DNA of 55,759 nucleotides from Bacteroidaceae bacterium HV4-6-C5C (GCA_007896885.1 VOIU01000022.1:1-55759); one strand, 5' to 3'. Shown: positions 44,562 to 55,469, counted from the stretch's first letter. Notes: generated from the letters alone by a model not told the origin. Program-made: numbers and translations.

Positions 44562-45848
44562 ATGGGAACAAAAAAATTACACTTTGAGACACTTCAGCTA
44601 CATGTAGGTCAGGAACAGGCTGATCCAACGACAGATGCACGCGCTGTACCTATATATCAGACAACATCGTATGTATTTCATAACTCAGCCCATGCTGCCG
44701 CTCGTTTCGGTTTGCAGGATCCAGGGAACATTTATGGCCGTTTGACGAATTCCACCCAAGGAGTTTTTGAAGCCCGTGTTGCCGCCTTGGAAGGTGGTGT
44801 TGCCGGATTAGCTGTTGCTTCGGGAGCTGCTGCCATCACGTATGCTTTTGAAAATATTACGCGTGCAGGTGATCATATCGTTTCAGCTAAAACAATTTAT
44901 GGTGGAACATATAATTTATTGGCGCATACTTTGCCGACTTATGGCGTTACAACGACTTTTGTAGATCCTTCGGATGTGAAAAACTTTGAAAAAGCCATTC
45001 AAGATAATACTAAGGCTTTGTTTATTGAAACTCTCGGTAATCCCAATTCAAATATTATAGATATTGAGGCAGTAGCTGAAATCGCTCATCGTCACGCTAT
45101 CCCATTGATCGTTGATAATACATTCGGCACTCCTTATCTTATACGCCCAATAGAGCATGGAGCTGATATCGTGGTACATTCTGCCACAAAGTTCATTGGT
45201 GGGCACGGGACTTCTTTAGGTGGTGTTATTGTAGATGGAGGTAAATTTGACTGGGTTGCTTCCGGTAAATTTCCTCAGTTGACAGATCCGGACCCTAGCT
45301 ATCATGGCGTTCGTTTTGTTGATGCTGCAGGACCTGCCGCCTATGCAATACGTATACGTGCTATTCTGTTACGCGATACGGGTGCAGCTATTAGTCCATT
45401 TAATGCATTTATTCTTCTACAAGGCTTGGAAACCCTTTCTCTTCGTGTGGAACGTCATGTAGAGAATGCGCTGAAAGTCGTGGAATTCTTAAAGAATCAT
45501 CCTAAAGTAGAAGCAGTGCATCACCCGTCTTTAGTGAACAGTCCCGATTACCCATTGTATAAGAAGTATTTCCCAAAGGGTGCCGGTTCAATCTTTACTT
45601 TTGAAGTAAAAGGAGGACAGGAAGAAGCACATCGTTTTATCGACAGCCTCGAAATATTCTCTTTGCTGGCTAATGTTGCCGACGTAAAATCTTTGGTAAT
45701 TCACCCTGCAACAACAACGCATTCCCAGTTGAATGATGCCGAATTGTTGGATCAGGGCATCAAGCGCAGCACTGTTCGTCTATCTATTGGTACAGAGCAT
45801 ATTGAGGATCTTATAGACGACTTGAGTCAAGCTTTGGCAAAAATATAA
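44562..45848 (+). CDS. metY: O-acetylhomoserine aminocarboxypropyltransferase/sulfhydrylase
   Basis: A 428-residue PLP enzyme of methionine and cysteine synthesis that replaces the acetyl group of O-acetylhomoserine with sulfide or methanethiol. The family start [34 protein letters not shown] and the PLP Lys210 in [16 protein letters not shown] are clear, as is the late [14 protein letters not shown] motif. Length is normal. Distinction from cystathionine gamma-synthase rests on overall sequence pattern, so the symbol is a firm but not absolute assignment. Confidence 0.92.
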   Translation: MGTKKLHFETLQLHVGQEQADPTTDARAVPIYQTTSYVFHNSAHAAARFGLQDPGNIYGRLTNSTQGVFEARVAALEGGVAGLAVASGAAAITYAFENITRAGDHIVSAKTIYGGTYNLLAHTLPTYGVTTTFVDPSDVKNFEKAIQDNTKALFIETLGNPNSNIIDIEAVAEIAHRHAIPLIVDNTFGTPYLIRPIEHGADIVVHSATKFIGGHGTSLGGVIVDGGKFDWVASGKFPQLTDPDPSYHGVRFVDAAGPAAYAIRIRAILLRDTGAAISPFNAFILLQGLETLSLRVERHVENALKVVEFLKNHPKVEAVHHPSLVNSPDYPLYKKYFPKGAGSIFTFEVKGGQEEAHRFIDSLEIFSLLANVADVKSLVIHPATTTHSQLNDAELLDQGIKRSTVRLSIGTEHIEDLIDDLSQALAKI

Positions 45849-45861
45849 TAAGGTATTGAAG

Positions 45862-45892
45862 ATTGTTTTTTCAGGATATATCAGTACTTTTG
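45862..45892 (+). promoter_or_regulatory. Promoter of mnmA
   Basis: ATTG (45862-45865), 19 bp, TACTTTTG (45885-45892), with one mismatch in the -33 box, gives a short leader before the GTG at 45914. Confidence 0.55.
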
Positions 45893-45913
45893 TAGCAAAA
45901 TTTATGTCTTGAC

Positions 45914-46978
45914 GTGAATATAGCTTTATTGTTATCGGGAGGAGTGGATAGCTCTGTTGTAACTCACCTCCTTTGTGAAGAAGGCCACCGCCCATCTCTG
46001 TTTTATATTAAAATAGGGATGGACGGTGTCGATTATATGGATTGTTCTGCCGAAGAGGATTGGGAGATGGCTAATGCTGTTGCCCGTCGGTATGGTTTAC
46101 CCTTAGAGATGATTGATCTGCAACAGGAATACTGGGATCAGGTTGCTGCATATGCCATCGATAAAATTCGCCGTGGGTTGACCCCTAATCCCGATGTGAT
46201 GTGTAATAAGTATATTAAGTTCGGCTGTTTTGAACAAAAGATAGGTAAAGAGTTTGATTTTACTGCTACCGGTCATTATGCCACTACTGTCAATAAGGAT
46301 GGTAAGGTATGGTTGGGTACTGCTGTTGATCCGGTAAAGGATCAAACAGATTTTTTGGCTCAGATTGATTACCTGCAAGTGTCGAAGCTAATGTTTCCGC
46401 TTGGTAAGTTGATGAAGAATGAAGTGCGTGACATTGCGCTTCGTGCTAATCTGCCGACTGCACGCAGACGTGACAGTCAGGGTATCTGTTTTCTGGGCAA
46501 AATAAACTACAATGATTTTGTCCGTCGCTTCTTGGGTGAACGTGAAGGAGCTATCATTGAATTAGAGACAGGAAAGAAAATCGGCACACATAAGGGATAT
46601 TGGTTCCATACGATAGGGCAACGCAAAGGCTTGGGCTTGAGTGGCGGACCATGGTTTGTGGTCCGTAAAGATGTGGATTACAATGTGTTATATGTGTCTA
46701 AAGGATATGATACGGAGATGCAGTATGGAAATGAATTCAAAATGCATGATTTCCATTTTATTACAGAAGATCCATGGAAAGATAAGACGGAAGTAGATGT
46801 GACTTTCAAGATACGTCACACTCCCGACTTTACCAAAGGTAAATTAACGCACGAAGCAAATGGTGGCTATCGCATTGTTTCCTCGGACAAGTTGCAAGGT
46901 ATTGCGCCCGGTCAATTTGGTGTGCTCTATGATGAGCATTCACAACTCTGTATTGGTAGCGGAGAAATTTATATATAA
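45914..46978 (+). CDS. mnmA: tRNA-specific 2-thiouridylase MnmA
   Basis: A 354-residue enzyme that thiolates uridine 34 of tRNA-Lys, -Glu and -Gln. The PP-loop [10 protein letters not shown] is at the N-terminus, the catalytic nucleophile Cys97 is in [12 protein letters not shown], and the second catalytic Cys192 is in [18 protein letters not shown] and [13 protein letters not shown] are also present. Translation begins at a GTG (45914), the only start that retains the PP-loop. The last 10 bp overlap the convergent LuxR-type gene. Confidence 0.95.
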   Translation: MNIALLLSGGVDSSVVTHLLCEEGHRPSLFYIKIGMDGVDYMDCSAEEDWEMANAVARRYGLPLEMIDLQQEYWDQVAAYAIDKIRRGLTPNPDVMCNKYIKFGCFEQKIGKEFDFTATGHYATTVNKDGKVWLGTAVDPVKDQTDFLAQIDYLQVSKLMFPLGKLMKNEVRDIALRANLPTARRRDSQGICFLGKINYNDFVRRFLGEREGAIIELETGKKIGTHKGYWFHTIGQRKGLGLSGGPWFVVRKDVDYNVLYVSKGYDTEMQYGNEFKMHDFHFITEDPWKDKTEVDVTFKIRHTPDFTKGKLTHEANGGYRIVSSDKLQGIAPGQFGVLYDEHSQLCIGSGEIYI

Positions 46979-47637
46979 TATTCCACGAGGTCTACGATGC
47001 CTGCTTTCATGGCATATTTAGTGGCCTCGTGCACATTATTTACCCCTATTTTACGAAAGATATTTTTGCGGTGGCTATTTACCGTATGAAAGCTTATATT
47101 TTTCTCGGCAGCAATTTCTTTTGTTGTCTTCCCCAAAGCAATTTCTTTAAGAATCGCTTTTTCGCTGTGAGTAAGCAGATCCTCTTTGATGGTTATATAT
47201 GGCTGGTTGCTTTGACCTGTTGCATTGCTATTCAGAAGCATATTACTGACTTGATTACATATAAACCGTTCCTTTTTTAAGGCACATTGTAAAGCTGTTT
47301 GAATTTCTTCTTTCGAGCTGTCTTTCAATATCACCCCAAAAGCCATGCTGCTGAATAATATTTGACGTAAAAAGCCGATACTTAGTTCGTCGGAGAATAA
47401 TAGCCAATCCACTTCCCTGAATCTCTCATGCAACACCATCAGTTCTTCACTGCTGGAGATATCAAATAAGGTATAGTCTAGCACGACTATTGCTTGTGGA
47501 TGGAGTTTGAGTTGCTGAATTAATTCCGATTTATTCTCGGCTTCCAACAGCAATTCAGTTTCTTTCTGTTTACTCAACAAGAACATCATTCCTGCTTTGG
47601 TGATGTCTTGATTGTCGGCTATGATGAATTCTCTCAT
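46969..47637 (-). CDS. LuxR/NarL-family response regulator
   Basis: A 222-residue two-domain regulator. The receiver domain (residues 1-120) carries the phosphoacceptor Asp54 in VVLDYTLFD and a Lys in GVILKDSS. The C-terminal LuxR helix-turn-helix is residues about 155-215 ([44 protein letters not shown]). No kinase gene is adjacent, so it is an orphan regulator here. I chose the ATG at 47637; the frame remains open to 47667 but the added residues have no family match. A palindrome overlaps its promoter (47657-47699). Confidence 0.9.
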   Translation of the reverse strand: MREFIIADNQDITKAGMMFLLSKQKETELLLEAENKSELIQQLKLHPQAIVVLDYTLFDISSSEELMVLHERFREVDWLLFSDELSIGFLRQILFSSMAFGVILKDSSKEEIQTALQCALKKERFICNQVSNMLLNSNATGQSNQPYITIKEDLLTHSEKAILKEIALGKTTKEIAAEKNISFHTVNSHRKNIFRKIGVNNVHEATKYAMKAGIVDLVEYYI

Positions 47638-47656
47638 TATGGATTGATATAAATAA

Positions 47657-47699
47657 CTCCGTTGCAAATGTACACTTTTTTATGTGAGATGCAACGGAG
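47657..47699 (-). promoter_or_regulatory. Promoter and palindrome upstream of LuxR-type gene
   Basis: On the minus strand GTTG (47692-47695), 19 bp, TACATTTG (47665-47672). The inverted repeat CTCCGTTGCA (47657-47666) and TGCAACGGAG (47690-47699), perfect over 10 bp with a 23-bp spacer, brackets both promoter boxes. This is a candidate operator for autoregulation. Confidence 0.55.
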
Positions 47700-47779
47700 C
47701 TAAAATAATATCTTCATCAATACTTACGAAACAGTAAAGAGAAGGCTTATAGTTATTATACTTTTGTTTTCTCGCTAAA

Positions 47780-49480
47780 TTATTTTTTTAATTTATCGTG
47801 TCTTTCCCTTATACGCCATAATAATTCCTCTAAAGGAATATTTTTAATTTGGGGTGATAGTAAATGCTCTGAAGCTTTACCTGCGTTATACCCTTTTACA
47901 GGTTGGACTATAGATGAAATGTTTTTGCTAAAATCTGACCAAGCGTGTATAATAGTCCAAGACAGTGGCTTTTCTTCTTTATCCATGGCTTGTGCTGCGT
48001 CCCTATTAATTAAAGCTGCTATATAATCAGGACTACCGCATAAAGGATTATCATATAAATCTGACCAAATGGAAAACTTAGCAGTTACTACAGGTATTTC
48101 TTTATTCTCTTTATTCTTTACCCATATAATGTCTCCTCCCATGTTATACGGGTTATATTGAATAGCAATCATACCTGTTAATCCCTCTATTTCCCGCGCA
48201 TAGATATCATAAGCTTGCCGGGCTTCCTTGCTGAATACATCTTTACAAATAAATCCGAATATTTTAATGTTCAATCTCTTAAAATGCCAATTTATGCGAC
48301 GCGCAAATTCAGTAAGAAGTTCTTCACGGTTTCGACGGTTGGCAGCAAATTCATCTGGATATTGGTAGCCTCCCCCATATTCTATTACGCTGGAATTATC
48401 ATTTTTCATTGAGACGAAACGGTTCCAAGTAGATGTACTCACTACTGACATGTTAACTGGACATAGCGTCCACGATATGGCAGAGGGATTTATATCTTTA
48501 TTGCCCATGTATGTGGGATTGTCGAGAAAATTACCCATTATCCATTGCATATTGTCACCGTCACTAACGACAAATGAATGGTATGCTATTGTATCATTCG
48601 AATAATTGTTGCTTCGAGAATTATCATGGATAGGTAGTGGCTTCATTTTGTCGGAAGCTGCCATGATAACGGGTAGGTTAACACACCAGTTAGAAGCGGT
48701 ATTGTAATGTCCCCAACGAGTAATAGAACCGGTATATTCGTCTTCATCACCACAATTCCATCCCAGTATAGGTGATAACGGAGTGACCCATTCCAGAATT
48801 TCTTCCGAAAGGGGGCCGTTACCATAATATATCATTAACTTTTGGGAGATAGCAATATCCCGGCAATTACTCACTTTGGGGTCAATACTGATAGCAGAAC
48901 CTTTATTCAACAGGCTTTTGCAATGGAAGAAACAATCTTCCGGAGATTCATTACGAACATCCTTCAGCATTTTTAATCCTGTTTTTTTTATTTGTTTTTC
49001 CAAAGATTCTTCTACTAAAATACCTTTTAATAATCCGGCATATACCGTCGCTACATTAGAAGAATAGTCAATCTTTTCCCGCTTGGTATAATTTTCGCCT
49101 TTCGATCCATCCGCTTTATATAAAATATATCCTTTTACAATATTCTTACTTTTCAAATATTTCAATACCTCCCATACATTCATGTTTTTGGGTTTAGGGA
49201 TGTTTAGGCTCTTTAGTGAGCTTTGAAAAATTTGTCTATAGGATACATTATTAAAGTCAATCCAAATCATTTCATCAAATAAGCCATTATTAACAGCCTG
49301 TCCGCATAAGCCTGACAACGATTCTAGGAGCATCCTTTCAGGCTGTTTTAATCCTTCGCCATTGCAGACAATTATATTTTGCGGACTTTGCTGTACAAAC
49401 CAGCCATACCTTCCGTTATAAGCTGAAGCAGAAAAAATGAAAAATGGAAATGCGATTATAAATAATAGTCTGATTTTCAT
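47780..49480 (-). CDS. GxGYxYP-family putative glycan-active protein
   Basis: A 566-residue exported protein with a signal peptide ending near ASAYN. The name-giving motif appears as EYGGGYQYPDEFAANRRN near residue 370. The family occurs in polysaccharide utilisation loci of Bacteroidetes and is thought to be a glycosidase-like domain, though activity is not firmly settled. It is the last gene of the minus-strand cluster, 18 bp after GH38. A role in handling the same glycan is inferred from position. Confidence 0.82.
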   Translation of the reverse strand: MKIRLLFIIAFPFFIFSASAYNGRYGWFVQQSPQNIIVCNGEGLKQPERMLLESLSGLCGQAVNNGLFDEMIWIDFNNVSYRQIFQSSLKSLNIPKPKNMNVWEVLKYLKSKNIVKGYILYKADGSKGENYTKREKIDYSSNVATVYAGLLKGILVEESLEKQIKKTGLKMLKDVRNESPEDCFFHCKSLLNKGSAISIDPKVSNCRDIAISQKLMIYYGNGPLSEEILEWVTPLSPILGWNCGDEDEYTGSITRWGHYNTASNWCVNLPVIMAASDKMKPLPIHDNSRSNNYSNDTIAYHSFVVSDGDNMQWIMGNFLDNPTYMGNKDINPSAISWTLCPVNMSVVSTSTWNRFVSMKNDNSSVIEYGGGYQYPDEFAANRRNREELLTEFARRINWHFKRLNIKIFGFICKDVFSKEARQAYDIYAREIEGLTGMIAIQYNPYNMGGDIIWVKNKENKEIPVVTAKFSIWSDLYDNPLCGSPDYIAALINRDAAQAMDKEEKPLSWTIIHAWSDFSKNISSIVQPVKGYNAGKASEHLLSPQIKNIPLEELLWRIRERHDKLKK

Positions 49481-49498
49481 GATTTGAAATTTTTTGTA

Positions 49499-52400
49499 TC
49501 ACTTTTTCGTATTCAATGGGAGGGTACGTATTTCATTAGCAGTATTTGTATTATCTATATAATTGTCCGACATTGTAATGGCAAATACGGCAATATTCTC
49601 ATCCTTGGGAAGAATTAAAGTATGTGCTTCTTTTGAGAGTTCAATGCTAAATTTATAGAGATAGGTAAAAATGTAGGCATCGTTTCCTTTTTCTGTGTGG
49701 CGGTGAGAGCCTATGTAAGCGGGTATCGCGTTGCGAATATATCCATCACTTACGCCGGTGTGCCCCCATTGACCATAGAATCCGGAATAATAGGGTACGT
49801 CAAATTCGTATGGTTTGCCGTCAACAAGGAATGACGTTTTGCGATCCTTGTCGATTGAAGCAGCTAAGATATACAATTTCTTCCCTGCTGATTCTTTAGG
49901 TAATTGGATCGTATCACCTTTGCATTTTATAACATTTTTTTCTTCATAGTTCCCTATTTGAAATGTAATGTTGTCACTTGTTATTTCATTGCCGATCAAC
50001 TCGGCGGCGAAACTGTTTCCTTTTCCATCGAATGAAACTGTATAACCGAAGTTCTCGGGTGTGAAAGCTTTGCTATTGAAAGTTAGTTTAAGTGGGGTGT
50101 TTTCTATAGGGCTAGCTTTTACTTCTCCCTTTTTCAATCGTAAAGCAAACGTCTTCGGACGGTAGGCTTGCATGTTGAAGCAGAGCTTATTGTTGCTAGT
50201 AGTTGCTTCGCCAATCTTTTCCTCTAATCCATTTACTTCGTATGCCGATTCAATAGAAGTAGGAAATTCCATTTCTATATTATTAGCTGCTTTGCCTTGC
50301 ATTTCATAAACACGGATAATGTACAAATCACTTTCTTCTGCTTTCTTTAGTGATCGAACAGCCACTTGAGGCGTGTTGACTTTAACAAATGAATAATTAG
50401 ATCCTAGATTTCCTTTATGCTTCGGACAACTAAATGCAGCGAGAGGAGAGTTCAATGATTCGGCTAAGTGACTGATATTTGCTTGTTGTGCTTCATTTAC
50501 ATGACCTACGATTGAATAAGTAAATGTGTGATGTCCAAAATCCTGCGTTTCTTGGTATTTATATCTATCTTTTGTTGTTGGAGCATGAAGGAGAGTCAGA
50601 CGCAATGTGTTATCATTCGGTTTATCCCAACCGTATTTACAGTTGTTCAAAATAGCAATTCCATATCTATTATCAGGGTCCGTGATATCTGCCCATTGCT
50701 GTGCACATACTTCGTATGCAACATTCGTATTATTACCACGTTTGATTGTCCCGATTCCTAAATCATATACGGCTTCTTTGTTTTTTACATTCATAGGAAA
50801 CTCGGCCTTCAACACCGCATCTTTCGTAGACCAATCTATTTCATTTAGAATATCGATACGTTCATCATTTGCGCCTTCGCTCATGCGAATGTATTGAACA
50901 AACTTCGACGTTTTGTATGTCCGTTCTATTCGGAGTGCAACAAAGCAAGAGCCACTTTCCTCAATACTGATTTTTACATTATCGGAAATTTTTGTAGAGG
51001 GTTTATCGATCGTGCTTTTTTGGATTTCCCATGCTGGCCATTCACTCGATTCATTTCCAAGGAATAACGCTAATTGAAAAGCTTTTCCTTGCTCTACTAA
51101 TTCTCTGCTTGTACGTTTATCAATAATAGAAGCAATATCACCATTCGCATCTAACACTAATTTATAGATGCGGTTTTCCAATGTGTTTTTGGTTACTTTG
51201 AGAGTTGTTGTTTTACTGCTTTTCTTAAAACGTACATCAAATACGGAGCAACTTAGCGGTGAAACGAGAGCGCTGAACATAATGTGAGCTTTACCATTTT
51301 GCCAGTTTAATAGTTGCGCTGGCACTTCTTTTCCTTTTGCATCAAACACTTGCACTCCAGCTGGTTTATTTGGAATACTGATAAAAGCATTTGTTAATTC
51401 CTTACGCTCCGCAGCCATTGGATTATAGATAATTATTGCGCTTCCTTTTACTCGTGTATCTAAGCAAGAAGCTATTGAACCTACCCCAGTGTGAATGATA
51501 TTATTGAATTGAGTTTGAGATATTAGTTCATCATTCCAAGAGTATGTATATGCTTTAGGAATGCTGGTTCCAGTGAGGTCATCGTGGAATTGATGCCAAA
51601 TAAAACGCCGCCACGCATCTGTTAGTGTACTTGCAGGATATGTGGCACCTTCTATATAATTCGCCATTACAGAAATACGTTCGGCTGCATCACCTAATTG
51701 TTCGTTACGGCGATTGTAAAGTTTCATTGCAGCTTGGGAGGTATAGCACCCTGTAGCATGTATATCCATCAGAAGCTCTCCGTTGTAAACAGGTAGCTCT
51801 TTATGCTTGTCAAAAGGTAGATAATCTTTATACAGTTGGTCTGATGAAGCGCTTATAATTTCAACGTCTCCTTTACCTTTGGTCCCTTTTTCTATTGAAA
51901 CTACAGAATTGATGCTAGCCGATCCTCCTCGGTCTCCTGTTCCATAGTATCGGTAAGCAGTGTTATTTACTCCATCTTTGGCTGTGTTTTTTAAATCTGC
52001 ATCTGTGCTAATATCGCCTCCATTCCATTCTTGAACATAATTTTTAGCATTTAAGGCTGCCATAATACGTGAACCATCTATACCTTGCCAAAGCCCTATG
52101 TTAAAGGGCATCTTCGATTTGCCATGCATATTTCTATGCCTCCATTGAAGTTTTTGAGTAGAGAAACCGATTAATCCACAGTGGGCTGCTATTGTGGGAA
52201 GAGTATAGCTAAACCCGAAGCAATCAGGTAAAAATATATCCGTGGATGTGACTCCAAACTCTTTTTTATAGAATTGTTGACCGAGCAGAATATTTCGAAA
52301 AAAAGATTCGGGAGAAGGCATATTTGGGTCATTAGCATCCCAAGAACTTCCTGCAATGTGCCAACGACCTTCTTTTACATATTTTTTTAGTAAATCATAC

Positions 52401-52666
52401 TCTAAAGGATAATATTCTTTTATCCAGTTATATTTTACTCCGCCTTCAAAATTGAATAAATAATTCGGATAATGATTGAATAAGTAGAAATTTCGTACCA
52501 ATGTGTTTTTAAGATATTCATCAATAGTAGTTTGTACATCCCAGTTCCATTGAGTATCTAAATGTGCATTAGAAACGATATAAGCCTTATATCTTTTTTG
52601 AGCTTTCAGCATATTCATTCCAGCTGCGCCTATTAGTAAAGCCAGCAGTATAATTCTCTTTTTCAT
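49499..52666 (-). CDS. GH38 alpha-mannosidase
   Basis: A 1055-residue exported enzyme with a signal peptide ending near KAQKR. The GH38 metal-binding and catalytic region shows NAHLDTQWNWD (zinc ligand His-x-Asp) near residue 40 and FLPDCFGFSYTLP (nucleophile Asp region) near residue 155. A middle helical domain and C-terminal beta-sandwich domains follow (NWQNGKAHIMFSALVSPLS onwards). GH38 enzymes remove alpha-linked mannose from N-glycans or mannans. Length is within the usual 850-1100 range. It is flanked on the same strand by GH3 and GxGYxYP genes, 22 and 18 bp away. Confidence 0.93.
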   Translation of the reverse strand: MKKRIILLALLIGAAGMNMLKAQKRYKAYIVSNAHLDTQWNWDVQTTIDEYLKNTLVRNFYLFNHYPNYLFNFEGGVKYNWIKEYYPLEYDLLKKYVKEGRWHIAGSSWDANDPNMPSPESFFRNILLGQQFYKKEFGVTSTDIFLPDCFGFSYTLPTIAAHCGLIGFSTQKLQWRHRNMHGKSKMPFNIGLWQGIDGSRIMAALNAKNYVQEWNGGDISTDADLKNTAKDGVNNTAYRYYGTGDRGGSASINSVVSIEKGTKGKGDVEIISASSDQLYKDYLPFDKHKELPVYNGELLMDIHATGCYTSQAAMKLYNRRNEQLGDAAERISVMANYIEGATYPASTLTDAWRRFIWHQFHDDLTGTSIPKAYTYSWNDELISQTQFNNIIHTGVGSIASCLDTRVKGSAIIIYNPMAAERKELTNAFISIPNKPAGVQVFDAKGKEVPAQLLNWQNGKAHIMFSALVSPLSCSVFDVRFKKSSKTTTLKVTKNTLENRIYKLVLDANGDIASIIDKRTSRELVEQGKAFQLALFLGNESSEWPAWEIQKSTIDKPSTKISDNVKISIEESGSCFVALRIERTYKTSKFVQYIRMSEGANDERIDILNEIDWSTKDAVLKAEFPMNVKNKEAVYDLGIGTIKRGNNTNVAYEVCAQQWADITDPDNRYGIAILNNCKYGWDKPNDNTLRLTLLHAPTTKDRYKYQETQDFGHHTFTYSIVGHVNEAQQANISHLAESLNSPLAAFSCPKHKGNLGSNYSFVKVNTPQVAVRSLKKAEESDLYIIRVYEMQGKAANNIEMEFPTSIESAYEVNGLEEKIGEATTSNNKLCFNMQAYRPKTFALRLKKGEVKASPIENTPLKLTFNSKAFTPENFGYTVSFDGKGNSFAAELIGNEITSDNITFQIGNYEEKNVIKCKGDTIQLPKESAGKKLYILAASIDKDRKTSFLVDGKPYEFDVPYYSGFYGQWGHTGVSDGYIRNAIPAYIGSHRHTEKGNDAYIFTYLYKFSIELSKEAHTLILPKDENIAVFAITMSDNYIDNTNTANEIRTLPLNTKK

Positions 52667-52687
52667 GTTTTTCTATATTAAATTAAT

Positions 52688-55057
52688 TTATTGAATAACA
52701 AATTGTCCTTCTAGCTTTATGTCTTTTGATGATGCACCAATCATCACCCTGAATATTCCAGGCTCTGTTTGAAATTTCATATTCTTATCCCAAATCGCTA
52801 AATCCTGCGAGTGCAGTATGAAAGTGACCTTCTTCTCTTCTCCTGGTTCCAAGGTGATCCGTTCAAAGCCACGTAATACTTTGGTGTAAGTGGTTACACT
52901 ACTTATTTCATCTCTTAAATAAAGCTGAACAACTTCGTCGCCTCTTCTATTACCTGTATTTTTAACAAGACAACTTACTTCAACGTCTCCTTGTGGTCCT
53001 TGTTTATCAGGAGAAATTGTCAAATTACTATATCCAAAAGTTGTATAACTAAGTCCATACCCAAAAGGAAATAAGGAATCATATACGGAAGTTCCAGATG
53101 GGCTTTCAGAACCTGGTTTAAAAGGAAAAGCATATGGGATCTGTCCTATTGATTTAGGAAAAGTAACCGCGAGTTTACCACCCGGATTGTAATCGCCTAG
53201 AATAACTTCTGCGATTGCTTGCCCACAAAATTCTCCAGGAAACCATGCATGAAGAATAGCTGGAACAAATTTCTTTGCATAATTAATGCTGGAAGCGCGA
53301 CCGTCTATCATAACCAAAACGACAGGTTTCCCTAATTTGCAAATTTCTTGTAGCAACTCCTCTTGCCTGCCTGGGAGATTGAGGCTGGTACGTGAACGTT
53401 CTTCTCGTACTGTAACCTCACTACCACCTAATACCATAATGACTACTTCCGAAGCTTTGGCTGCTTCTATAGCTTCATCCATCATGTTCTGTTCTTCTTG
53501 TGTTTTTTTGAAAGTCAATATTTCACTCTCTGGGAAATGAGGATCTATTATGTCACACCCTTTCTTATATATAACCTTCGTTTTGGGTAATGCTTCTTTG
53601 ATTCCATTGTAAACTGTTTTAATAGGGGCATTTGCCGGACCGTAGCGGCAAATCAACTCTTTTTGTTCGTCGGCATTTGGACCAATTACCGCAACGGACT
53701 GTAATGTTTTGCTTAATGGCAATATATTGTTCTCATTTTTTAATAGCACAATAGACTGGCGAGCCGCTTCTAAAGCTATTGCTTGGTGTTCTTGGTTGTG
53801 CACTATTTTATCGACTAATTTTTCGTTTCCTGAATAAGGGTTATCAAATAGCCCTAGCCAGAACTTTACATACAAGATTTCTTTTACGCGTCGATCTATT
53901 ATTTTTTGAGAGATTTCTCCTTTAGCAATTACTTTACGTAGTGGTATAATGAATTTTTCTGGAGCGCTGAAATTTGTCCGCACATTTAGTCCTGCATTTA
54001 CAGCCTGTATAATAGCATCTTCGTAACTTTCAGCTGTTTTGTGCTTTCCATTAATGAACTCAAGGGCATCGCTATCAGAAACTACATATCCTTTGAAACC
54101 CCATTCTTGACGTAGAATCTCTGTTAAAAATTTGTAACTTCCGGTAATTGGCTCTCCGTCATAGTCGTTGTATGAACTCATTACACCCAACGCTCCTGCT
54201 TCTTGAAATGCAACACGGAATGGCTCGAGGTAAAGTGTTCGCATTTCGCGAGGTGCTACATGTGGATCTGTACGAGTTCCTCCATCACGTCCGCCAACCG
54301 GAATACTATATACAGCAAAGTGTTTTGGTGTAGCAACTAGTTTATGCTTTTGTAAACCTTGAATCATTTGCTTACCTAATTGACCTACTAAATAAGGATC
54401 CTCTCCATAGCACTCTACTACGCGTCCCCATCTAGGATCTTGAGCGATATCGAGAATAGGAGAATAAATGTTGGTATATCCGAGTGCAGAAGCTTCTATA
54501 GCTTCTACTTCTGCAATACGGGCTATTAGATTTTTATTCCAAGTGCTTCCTTGTCCACATTGGGCAGGGAAGAAAGTCGCTTTTTCATGACATATTCCGC
54601 GAATACCTTCATTCGTAAAATCAGCAGGAATACCTAATCGAGTTTTTTCGACAAACCAGCGTTGAATAGTATGAATTGCTTTTACATGTTTAGAATAAGG
54701 AAATGCATATTCTGAACCAAACCTTCCCAAACCATTGTGCTCTTCATCAATATTCCCTATTCCATCTTTCCAAACTTCCGATTGCCATTCTGCCGTAGGC
54801 AATGCATCTTTTAGTACACGCCCTGAACCATATAAAGTTGCCATTTGACATGTTTTCTCATCCATAGTCATTTGACTTAGCAAATTTGTCACACGATCAT
54901 CTATTGAAGCAGAGGGGTCTTCATAAATATCCATCTTACCGTTTTTGTTGAAATCAATCCAGCCTTTATGATAGATATTGTTTTTAGGACTACTTTGCAT
55001 GACCATCGGGATAGTCAATAGAAAGCTTAGGAATTTTAGATTTAGTTGTTTTCTCAT
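52688..55057 (-). CDS. GH3 beta-glycosidase
   Basis: A 789-residue exported enzyme with an N-terminal GH3 barrel (residues about 45-380), a C-terminal alpha/beta sandwich (about 410-640), and a fibronectin type III-like end (NTGNRRGDEVVQLYLRDEISSV). The nucleophile is probably Asp328 in GYVVSDSDALEF. Specificity (beta-glucosidase, beta-xylosidase or other) cannot be read from the sequence. It is the first glycosidase downstream of susD in the cluster, but two hairpins (55239-55469) lie between the two genes and may control read-through. Confidence 0.9.
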   Translation of the reverse strand: MRKQLNLKFLSFLLTIPMVMQSSPKNNIYHKGWIDFNKNGKMDIYEDPSASIDDRVTNLLSQMTMDEKTCQMATLYGSGRVLKDALPTAEWQSEVWKDGIGNIDEEHNGLGRFGSEYAFPYSKHVKAIHTIQRWFVEKTRLGIPADFTNEGIRGICHEKATFFPAQCGQGSTWNKNLIARIAEVEAIEASALGYTNIYSPILDIAQDPRWGRVVECYGEDPYLVGQLGKQMIQGLQKHKLVATPKHFAVYSIPVGGRDGGTRTDPHVAPREMRTLYLEPFRVAFQEAGALGVMSSYNDYDGEPITGSYKFLTEILRQEWGFKGYVVSDSDALEFINGKHKTAESYEDAIIQAVNAGLNVRTNFSAPEKFIIPLRKVIAKGEISQKIIDRRVKEILYVKFWLGLFDNPYSGNEKLVDKIVHNQEHQAIALEAARQSIVLLKNENNILPLSKTLQSVAVIGPNADEQKELICRYGPANAPIKTVYNGIKEALPKTKVIYKKGCDIIDPHFPESEILTFKKTQEEQNMMDEAIEAAKASEVVIMVLGGSEVTVREERSRTSLNLPGRQEELLQEICKLGKPVVLVMIDGRASSINYAKKFVPAILHAWFPGEFCGQAIAEVILGDYNPGGKLAVTFPKSIGQIPYAFPFKPGSESPSGTSVYDSLFPFGYGLSYTTFGYSNLTISPDKQGPQGDVEVSCLVKNTGNRRGDEVVQLYLRDEISSVTTYTKVLRGFERITLEPGEEKKVTFILHSQDLAIWDKNMKFQTEPGIFRVMIGASSKDIKLEGQFVIQ

Positions 55058-55238
55058 TTAGTTAGTTTTTACAGTTATTGCTCCTTCATTTATATGCATC
55101 TTTATTTTTTTTATCATTCGGGTATATTACATCTGAACATAGACGAAATTTTATCTTTAAGTCTTTACATAAATTAGCTATGCTTTTTATAAGTATTCAC
55201 TGTAGATATTCTTAGTGTTGATAAAAAAGGCTCAATAC

Positions 55239-55268
55239 TAGTCTTTAACATAAGTGTGTTAAAGACTA
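55239..55268 (-). terminator. Hairpin upstream of GH3 gene
   Basis: TAGTCTTTAACA (55239-55250) pairs perfectly with TGTTAAAGACTA (55257-55268) around 6 nt. On the minus strand a TTTTTT tract follows about 10 nt after the stem. It probably ends or attenuates transcription from susD into the GH3 gene. Confidence 0.6.
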
Positions 55269-55405
55269 GAAATAAATTGTTTAATTATTTGTAGTATAAT
55301 TAAACCCAACTATTTAGTCAATGATTTTCAGCTGTAATTTTGATACTTATTTAGTCAAGTCGAATATAAGTATTTGTCATTTGGCTCTTTCAATAGACTA
55401 TAAAT

Positions 55406-55469
55406 TATAGGCAAAAGATTTGAATAATAATTACTTTATTGATAATACATATCGCATCTTTTGCCTATA
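55406..55469 (-). repeat. 14-bp inverted repeat in susD-GH3 spacer
   Basis: TATAGGCAAAAGAT (55406-55419) and ATCTTTTGCCTATA (55456-55469) are perfect inverted copies separated by 36 bp. It lies 87 bp after the susD stop. It may form a long hairpin in the susD transcript or be a binding site. The rest of the 498-bp gap is AT-rich with no gene. Confidence 0.65.

Noticed and set aside
47657..47699. Invertible promoter (phase switch)
   Set aside because: Arms of 10 bp with 23 bp between them are too close for the usual invertible promoters of Bacteroides, and no recombinase gene is nearby. A binding site is the simpler explanation.
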